Of a stretch of 10,589 bases of DNA, positions 6,506 through 10,589 are shown piece by piece. Made by a program: the position numbers and the translations under genes. Source of the DNA: Bacteroidota bacterium (GTDB lineage: Bacteria > Bacteroidota > Bacteroidia > Chitinophagales > Saprospiraceae); assembly GCA_024280135.1 (NCBI GenBank), contig JAJRQS010000249.1, positions 1 to 10,589 on the forward strand, given 5' to 3'. Positions within the stretch are counted from its first letter, which is position 1, and every line of letters begins with the position of its first letter. A model generated the notes under the pieces. That model searched no databases. It was not told where the DNA came from and saw only the letters and a list, made by a program, of their open reading frames with translations.

Positions 6506-6540
6506 TGACTACAATGCCGACTTATGGTTGTAGTCCTTTT
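6493..6540. terminator. Two-way intrinsic terminator between convergent genes
   Basis: GACTACAA (6507-6514) and TTGTAGTC (6528-6535) form a perfect 8-bp stem with a 13-base loop, in which CC/GG can pair further. On the plus strand CTTTT follows; on the minus strand ATTATTTTTTTTCTC follows. The right arm and loop contain the last codons and stop of the ATP-grasp gene, and the minus-strand T-tract is the complement of the lysine codons ending the thioredoxin-fold gene. The minus-strand direction looks the stronger because its T-run is longer. Confidence 0.8.
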
Positions 6541-7598
6541 ACGTAACGACGCAAATCTTTGACAGAGTTAAGATACTCTTTGAATACTGGATAAGCAGCC
6601 CCATTGATGCTATGATTTAAGGTTGACACCTTATACAATATTGTCCAGTGTTTAGCTATATCTTTTATGGCCTTGAAGTAAGTCATTTTGCTTGCATCAT
6701 ATATGTGTGTAGGTTCTGACAACACTCCATTGATTTCAATAATCTTGAAATTGCCCTTTTTCAGCTCTTCAATACTGTTGCATCGTATATCTACTCGGCC
6801 GTAATTCCAACCTGGAATCTGATCACTAAGCTCTTCAAAAATGGCATGTAATTTATCATCTATCAAATGGTTTCCGTTTACAAAGTGTGCGCCTCGCGCA
6901 TGATTCCCAATTTCAACAACTTTTATTTTTTGCCCTTCAGTAGGTATGGACTGCCAATCCTGATTATATCGCAATTGCAGATCCTCAAATATTACTTTTG
7001 CCCTGCTTTTCTTTTCCAATAATTCTCCAAAAGTAGTCTTTCCATCTCCCTTTATCTCCAAAAATTCTTTTATCGTCAAAGAAGTAATTTTACCTTTTCT
7101 TTCTCCTGGCATCTTATGATAAAAAACGCTGAACTCAATCGGCGATTCAACAAACTCTTGAATAATAAAATCTATTTCATTTTTTTGGATGTGGTCTTTT
7201 AGCGCTTCTAGTGTTTTTACTTTCTCTACCAACAAGCCTCTAAAACCCACATCTGGCTTAGCTATCATCGGAAACTTTATACCTAATTCTTTTAATTGAT
7301 TGGCGACCGTTTGGAAGTCGGTTCCTTTTTGCACAAGCATTGTCTTAGGTGCCCATTTTTCAGGTAACATAACAATGGTGTCATACTTAGATTCGAAACC
7401 ACTACCTCCATCCTTAATCGCTGTATTGGCGGCAGCATAAAAAAAAGGATGTCCCGCTCGAAACGACAGCAATACATAATATGGAAAAACAGGAATATAA
7501 AAGGCTGCAATAGGCCAATACTCCCATTGAGTCAACCGGATATACTTCGACGAATTTTTAATCTTTTTTAGCCAGCTCAATACGAAATGTTTGCTCAA
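6522..7598 (-). CDS. ATP-grasp ligase, D-Ala-D-Ala ligase-like, substrate unknown, with N-terminal hydrophobic segment
   Basis: The 358-aa protein has the ATP-grasp fold, which joins a carboxylate (as acyl-phosphate) to a nucleophile, often an amine. Visible features are FPMIAKPDVGFRG (109-121), with the nucleotide-binding lysine K114 and a glycine loop; the hinge region IIQEFVESPIEFSVFY (145-160); a GDGKTTFGELL block (184-194) as in other ATP-grasp peptide ligases; GNHARGAHF (231-239); and the metal-binding set GRVDIR (D270) and KIIEINGVLSEPTH (E288, N290). Before the fold lies WEYWPIAAFYIPVFPYYVLL (25-44), hydrophobic enough to be a membrane anchor or re-entrant segment. Databases often label such Bacteroidota proteins D-alanine-D-alanine ligase, but the true substrate is unknown and murein synthesis need not be involved. 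No ATG is available near the N-terminus: a stop lies about eight codons upstream, so TTG at 7598 is the likely start, with a second TTG at 7580. The gene stands alone and converges on the thioredoxin-fold gene. Confidence 0.8.
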   Translation of the reverse strand: MSKHFVLSWLKKIKNSSKYIRLTQWEYWPIAAFYIPVFPYYVLLSFRAGHPFFYAAANTAIKDGGSGFESKYDTIVMLPEKWAPKTMLVQKGTDFQTVANQLKELGIKFPMIAKPDVGFRGLLVEKVKTLEALKDHIQKNEIDFIIQEFVESPIEFSVFYHKMPGERKGKITSLTIKEFLEIKGDGKTTFGELLEKKSRAKVIFEDLQLRYNQDWQSIPTEGQKIKVVEIGNHARGAHFVNGNHLIDDKLHAIFEELSDQIPGWNYGRVDIRCNSIEELKKGNFKIIEINGVLSEPTHIYDASKMTYFKAIKDIAKHWTILYKVSTLNHSINGAAYPVFKEYLNSVKDLRRYVKGLQP

Positions 7599-7667
7599 AA
7601 ATACATGCTTTTTAGGTCTAAGCGTAATTTATTACTGAAAAACGTATTCCACCCACCATTTTTACCC

Positions 7668-7695
7668 TTTGAAGCATCTTTATTGTGTAGTTTTG
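7668..7695 (+). promoter_or_regulatory. Candidate promoter of the ECF sigma operon
   Basis: TTTG (7668-7671), a 16-base spacer and TAGTTTTG (7688-7695) match the Bacteroidota housekeeping promoter, with a perfect TAnnTTTG and a slightly short spacer. RNA would begin near 7700, about 35 bases before the sigma factor ATG. This suggests the operon is at least partly made by the main sigma factor rather than only by itself. Confidence 0.5.
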
Positions 7696-7735
7696 TAGGA
7701 TGACTGGTTGAATAAAGGCCACAGAAAAATAGTGA

Positions 7736-8263
7736 ATGACTGAAAGCGAACTCATAAGACTCTGTAGAAAAGGAGACCGTTTGGCTCAAAAGGAGTTGTA
7801 TGATCGGTTTGCACCAAAAATGCTAGGGGTAAGTCGGCGCTATGTCAAAGATTCTGCTGGAGCAGAAGATGTGCTCATCCAAGCGATGCATAAAGTACTT
7901 ACAAAATTGGATAAATATGGAGGCAATGGCAGTTTTGAGGGTTGGATTCGAAAAATCACCGTTAATGAAGCATTAATGTATTTGCGCAAGAAAAAGATGA
8001 CCTTCGTAGATGAACTCCCCTTGCACGAACCCTCTAAGGACTGGGGCATCTTAGATCAACTCCAAACAGAAGATATTATAGCAATTTTGGACAAAATGCC
8101 CGCTGGATATAAAACTGTCTTTAACCTTTTTGTAATCGAAGGCTTTAAACATCGGGAGATTGCAGAAAAATTAGGCATAAGCATCAACACTTCAAAATCT
8201 CAACTCATCTTAGCCAAAAAACGACTCAAAGACCTATTAGAAAACATCGGTTATACCGACTAA
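7736..8263 (+). CDS. ECF-type RNA polymerase sigma factor (sigma-70 family)
   Basis: This is a group IV sigma factor that redirects RNA polymerase to a small set of promoters. The 175-aa length is typical. Region 2 spans about residues 18-88 (LYDRFAPKMLGVSRRYVKD, then the AEDVLIQAMHKVLTKL helix and FEGWIRKITVNEALMYLRKKK, which would contact the -10 element and core polymerase). A short linker follows (about 89-112), then region 4 at about 113-170 (LDKMPAGYKTVFNLFVIEG, with the helix-turn-helix HREIAEKLGISINTSKSQL that reads the -35 element). The usual DxVQE acidic motif of region 2 is altered here to EDVLIQA. The start ATG at 7736 gives the common MTESELIRLCRKGD N-terminus. The next gene begins 9 bases after the stop, so the two are probably co-transcribed. 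The target genes are unknown. Confidence 0.92.
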   Translation: MTESELIRLCRKGDRLAQKELYDRFAPKMLGVSRRYVKDSAGAEDVLIQAMHKVLTKLDKYGGNGSFEGWIRKITVNEALMYLRKKKMTFVDELPLHEPSKDWGILDQLQTEDIIAILDKMPAGYKTVFNLFVIEGFKHREIAEKLGISINTSKSQLILAKKRLKDLLENIGYTD

Positions 8264-8272
8264 AATAAGATC

Positions 8273-8668
8273 ATGACTGACAATAATAAGAAAATATTCC
8301 GTGAAAAAGCTAAGCATATCTCTATTCAGCCTTCAGAAGCTACTTGGGATAAATTATCAAAAAAACTAGAGGAATCGAAAGAGGCAAAGCCACCCGTCAA
8401 GTATTTTAAGCTTTTTGCAATAGCAGCTACTTTGACACTACTTGTGGGGCTCTTATGGAACAATGATGCCTTTACCAAAGAAGAGCCAATAGCTAGTGCT
8501 ACCCAAGCAGACAACCCGAACAAAAAGACTAAGGCTATTTCAGAGGGTTTGGTTCATAATGAGATGAAACGAATGGCTGACATTCAACAACTTCCGCAAA
8601 ATACATATGAAAACTTCTATCGTAAAGTCATGGAAGCGCGACGAAATGGATTGTTAGAACGGTATTAA
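8273..8668 (+). CDS. Small single-pass membrane protein, possible anti-sigma partner
   Basis: The 131-aa protein has a cytoplasmic N-terminal part with the pattern IQPSEATWDKLSKKLEE (17-33), seen often in small Bacteroidota membrane proteins encoded after ECF sigma genes. One membrane helix follows (about 44-62, YFKLFAIAATLTLLVGLLW), then a polar periplasmic part rich in A, N and K, and a conserved-looking C-terminal helix (NTYENFYRKVMEARRNGLLERY). It starts 9 bases after the sigma factor gene and is surely in its operon. The position and topology suggest that it holds or releases the sigma factor, but no zinc-binding anti-sigma motif (HxxxCxxC) is present and I do not recognise a named family. 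Its stop codon overlaps the truA stop on the other strand. Confidence 0.75.
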   Translation: MTDNNKKIFREKAKHISIQPSEATWDKLSKKLEESKEAKPPVKYFKLFAIAATLTLLVGLLWNNDAFTKEEPIASATQADNPNKKTKAISEGLVHNEMKRMADIQQLPQNTYENFYRKVMEARRNGLLERY

Positions 8669-9438
8669 CCTTTTATCGTTTTCGCTCCGCATTGAAACTC
8701 TTCTGGATATTCGATGTGAACCAAGGACAAGCCATTGGCAGGAGCACTGAGGCTCTTTTCAATTCTATTTTTGGCTTCTATCGCTTCTTTTACTTGTTGC
8801 AAAGTGATCTTTCCCAATCCCACATTCAAACACATACCCACAATGAGTCGCACCATCCCACGAAGAAAACGATTAGCGGCAATGTGGTATTCCATTTCTT
8901 TCGTTTCTGGATGAACATACCACTTGGATTCAGTGAGTGTACAAAGCGTAGTTTTGTTATTCCCCCCAGTTTTGCAAAAGGACAAAAAATCCGTGTAGTT
9001 CAATAAAAGGGAAGCTGCCGCCTGCATCTTATCAAAGTCAAGGTCATCATATTTCAATACAAAAGTCGTCCATTCATTCCGAAAGGGATCTTTCAGACCT
9101 TTGACCCTATAAATATATTTTCTTTTTTTTGCAGAAAAACGGGCATGAAATCGCTCTGTTGTTTCTCGCAAGTCCAAGATAGCAATGTCCCGACCTAGCA
9201 TCCTATTCAGCTTATAAGCCAAATACTCCACCTCATACTCCACGTCAAAATGTGCAAAAAACTGCTGAGCATGGACACCTGCATCGGTGCGACCACAACC
9301 CACAACAATGATAGGCTCATTGTATAATTTTGTTAATGCTTTTTGGATAACTTCCTGAATGGTCATGGCCGTTGGCTGTATTTGCCAGCCCGAATACCTC
9401 GTGCCATTATACGATAATTCAACTAGAAAACGCTTCAT
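8665..9438 (-). CDS. truA: TruA, tRNA pseudouridine(38-40) synthase
   Basis: TruA converts uridines 38, 39 and 40 in the anticodon stem-loop of many tRNAs to pseudouridine, without a cofactor. The 257-aa length is normal for the family. The N-terminus is YNGTRYSGWQIQP, the catalytic motif GCGRTDAGVHA carries the nucleophile Asp52, RKYIYRV holds the conserved tyrosine, and the second half shows NRFLRGMVRLIVG (active-site arginine region) and the closing SAPANGLSLVHIEYP. The gene starts 2 bases after the clpX stop, so it is probably translated from a clpX-truA message. It converges on the ECF partner gene: the two stop codons share TTAA at 8665-8668, and no intrinsic terminator is visible between them. 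Confidence 0.95.
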   Translation of the reverse strand: MKRFLVELSYNGTRYSGWQIQPTAMTIQEVIQKALTKLYNEPIIVVGCGRTDAGVHAQQFFAHFDVEYEVEYLAYKLNRMLGRDIAILDLRETTERFHARFSAKKRKYIYRVKGLKDPFRNEWTTFVLKYDDLDFDKMQAAASLLLNYTDFLSFCKTGGNNKTTLCTLTESKWYVHPETKEMEYHIAANRFLRGMVRLIVGMCLNVGLGKITLQQVKEAIEAKNRIEKSLSAPANGLSLVHIEYPEEFQCGAKTIKG

Positions 9439-9440
9439 TT

Positions 9441-10589
9441 CTAGGCAGCTAAAAGCTTGGCTAGCTTTGACTTAGACAGTTTTTCTTCGACATATTTCGC
9501 ATCAACCGTAAAGCTTTTTATGTTTTCTTCCGAAGGCAATTCATACATAGCATCCATCAAGATTGCTTCTGTAATGGAGCGTAATCCTCTAGCACCAAGC
9601 TTATAGGCCAAGGCCTTATCGGCAATTACATCTAGCGCATCTTCATCAAATATCAACTCAATCCCTTCCAATTCAAAAAGCTTTTTATACTGTTTTAAGA
9701 TGGAGTTTTTGGGTTCGCTCAAAATCACTTTCAAGCTATCCGCAGTTAAAGGATTCAAATGAGCCATTACTGGCAAACGACCTATCAACTCTGGAATCAA
9801 TCCAAATTTACGGATGTCCTCATGCGTGATGTATTGAAGTAAATCTTCTTCTTTGATTTCTTCTTTGTCCGCAGAATTATACCCAATCACTTGCGTATTA
9901 ATTCGGCGACCAATCGCCTTTTCGATGCCATTAAAAGCACCACCTGCTATAAATAGAATGTTCTTGGTATCGACTTGAAGCATCTTTTGCTCTGGGTGTT
10001 TACGTCCTCCATAAGGCGGTACACTGACAACGGTCCCTTCTAACAACTTCAACAAAGCTTGCTGCACACCTTCACCCGAAACATCTCTAGTGATAGAAGG
10101 GTTGTCACTCTTGCGTGCAATCTTATCAATCTCATCAATGTAAATAATACCTCTTTCTGCCGCTTCAATATCAAAGTCACACGCCTGTAATAATCGACTC
10201 AAGATACTTTCTACATCTTCGCCTACATAACCCGCTTCCGTCAATACAGTTGCATCAACTATGGTATAAGGAACTTTAAGCAAACGAGCTATCGTCTTAG
10301 CTATCAATGTTTTACCTGTACCCGTTGGACCTACAAAAAGAATGTTAGATTTCTCTAATTCGACATCTCCAAGATTAGGATGATTCAATCTTTTGTAGTG
10401 ATTATAGACGGCTACAGCGATGACTTTTTTAGCTTGATCTTGCCCGATGATGTATTGGTCAAGGAAGGCTACTATTTCTTTGGGTTTTAGGCTTTTGAGT
10501 TTAGCTCCTTTTTTCCCTGTCTTCTTTTTACCTGCGACATTGAGTTCTAAGCTGACAATGTCCATTGCGCTTTCTACGCATTGATCACA
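9441..10589 (-). CDS. clpX: ClpX, ATP-dependent unfoldase of the ClpXP protease (N-terminus cut by right edge)
   Basis: ClpX is a ring hexamer of the AAA+ class that unfolds tagged proteins and feeds them to ClpP in the cytoplasm. The visible 382 residues begin CDQC, the second cysteine pair of the N-terminal zinc-binding domain, read in frame from the last base of the window. The gene therefore continues past the edge, and the first in-frame ATG (10565) is internal. Landmarks in visible numbering are Walker A GPTGTGKT (87-94), pore loop GYVG (120-123), Walker [10 protein letters not shown] (148-156), the RKH loop GGRKHP (194-199), the ClpP-docking loop as IGY (235-237) instead of the E. coli [13 protein letters not shown] with the arginine finger (263-272), and sensor 2 GARGLRS (332-338). 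The IGY variant is common in this phylum. truA follows 2 bases downstream. Confidence 0.96.
   Translation of the reverse strand, partial: CDQCVESAMDIVSLELNVAGKKKTGKKGAKLKSLKPKEIVAFLDQYIIGQDQAKKVIAVAVYNHYKRLNHPNLGDVELEKSNILFVGPTGTGKTLIAKTIARLLKVPYTIVDATVLTEAGYVGEDVESILSRLLQACDFDIEAAERGIIYIDEIDKIARKSDNPSITRDVSGEGVQQALLKLLEGTVVSVPPYGGRKHPEQKMLQVDTKNILFIAGGAFNGIEKAIGRRINTQVIGYNSADKEEIKEEDLLQYITHEDIRKFGLIPELIGRLPVMAHLNPLTADSLKVILSEPKNSILKQYKKLFELEGIELIFDEDALDVIADKALAYKLGARGLRSITEAILMDAMYELPSEENIKSFTVDAKYVEEKLSKSKLAKLLAA

Noticed and set aside
7596..7603. TATTTTTG on the minus strand as a promoter element for the ATP-grasp gene
   Set aside because: It overlaps the proposed TTG start codon and has no TTG at the -33 spacing; RNA would begin inside the gene.
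8661..8674. GGTATTAACC plus TTTT as a terminator for the ECF operon
   Set aside because: The stem is only 3 bp, too short for an intrinsic terminator.
9441..10565. ClpX as a complete 374-aa protein starting at 10565
   Set aside because: In-frame codons run to the window edge and encode CDQC of the zinc-binding domain, so the start lies outside.

Overview
The window looks like a chromosomal segment of an AT-rich Bacteroidota genome. The evidence is the Bacteroidota form of the division and cell-wall (dcw) cluster, with a PASTA-tailed FtsI whose N-terminus follows the xIKNEIL pattern. It also includes a DUF4369/DUF5106/thioredoxin exported protein, promoter elements of the TTG...TAnnTTTG type, and weak Shine-Dalgarno sequences. 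A Saprospiria-like host is possible, but I cannot fix the order from this sequence.

Layout. (1) Positions 1-4193, minus strand: the start of the dcw operon, read mraZ > rsmH > ftsL > ftsI > murE. The genes overlap or nearly touch, and murE runs off the left edge. (2) Positions 4194-5071: an 878-base stretch without a convincing gene. Its left part holds two candidate promoters for the dcw operon and three pairs of 10-bp-spaced GTGG(T/G)AA repeats that resemble MraZ boxes. Its right part holds an inverted 14-mer, a recurring CCACCTA motif and small hairpins. (3) Positions 5072-6505, plus: an exported thioredoxin-fold oxidoreductase with a CGHC active site. (4) Positions 6522-7598, minus: an ATP-grasp ligase of unknown substrate with an N-terminal hydrophobic segment. 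It converges on the previous gene, with a shared two-way terminator built from both coding ends. (5) Positions 7736-8668, plus: an ECF sigma factor and a small one-pass membrane protein, with a candidate promoter upstream. (6) Positions 8665-10589, minus: clpX then truA, 2 bases apart. clpX is cut by the right edge within its N-terminal zinc-finger coding part.

How it fits together. MraZ is the transcription regulator of the dcw operon, RsmH modifies 16S rRNA, FtsL and FtsI are septum-assembly proteins, and MurE makes peptidoglycan precursor. The most notable signal is the probable MraZ operator system: one repeat pair overlaps the -33 region of the promoter next to mraZ, one lies just downstream of a second promoter, and a third, with the canonical TGGGA-N5-TGGGA form, lies farther out. 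I see no CRISPR array, insertion sequence, phage gene, tRNA or rRNA, and no clear new multi-gene system. The unusual content is regulatory and is confined mostly to 4194-5071.
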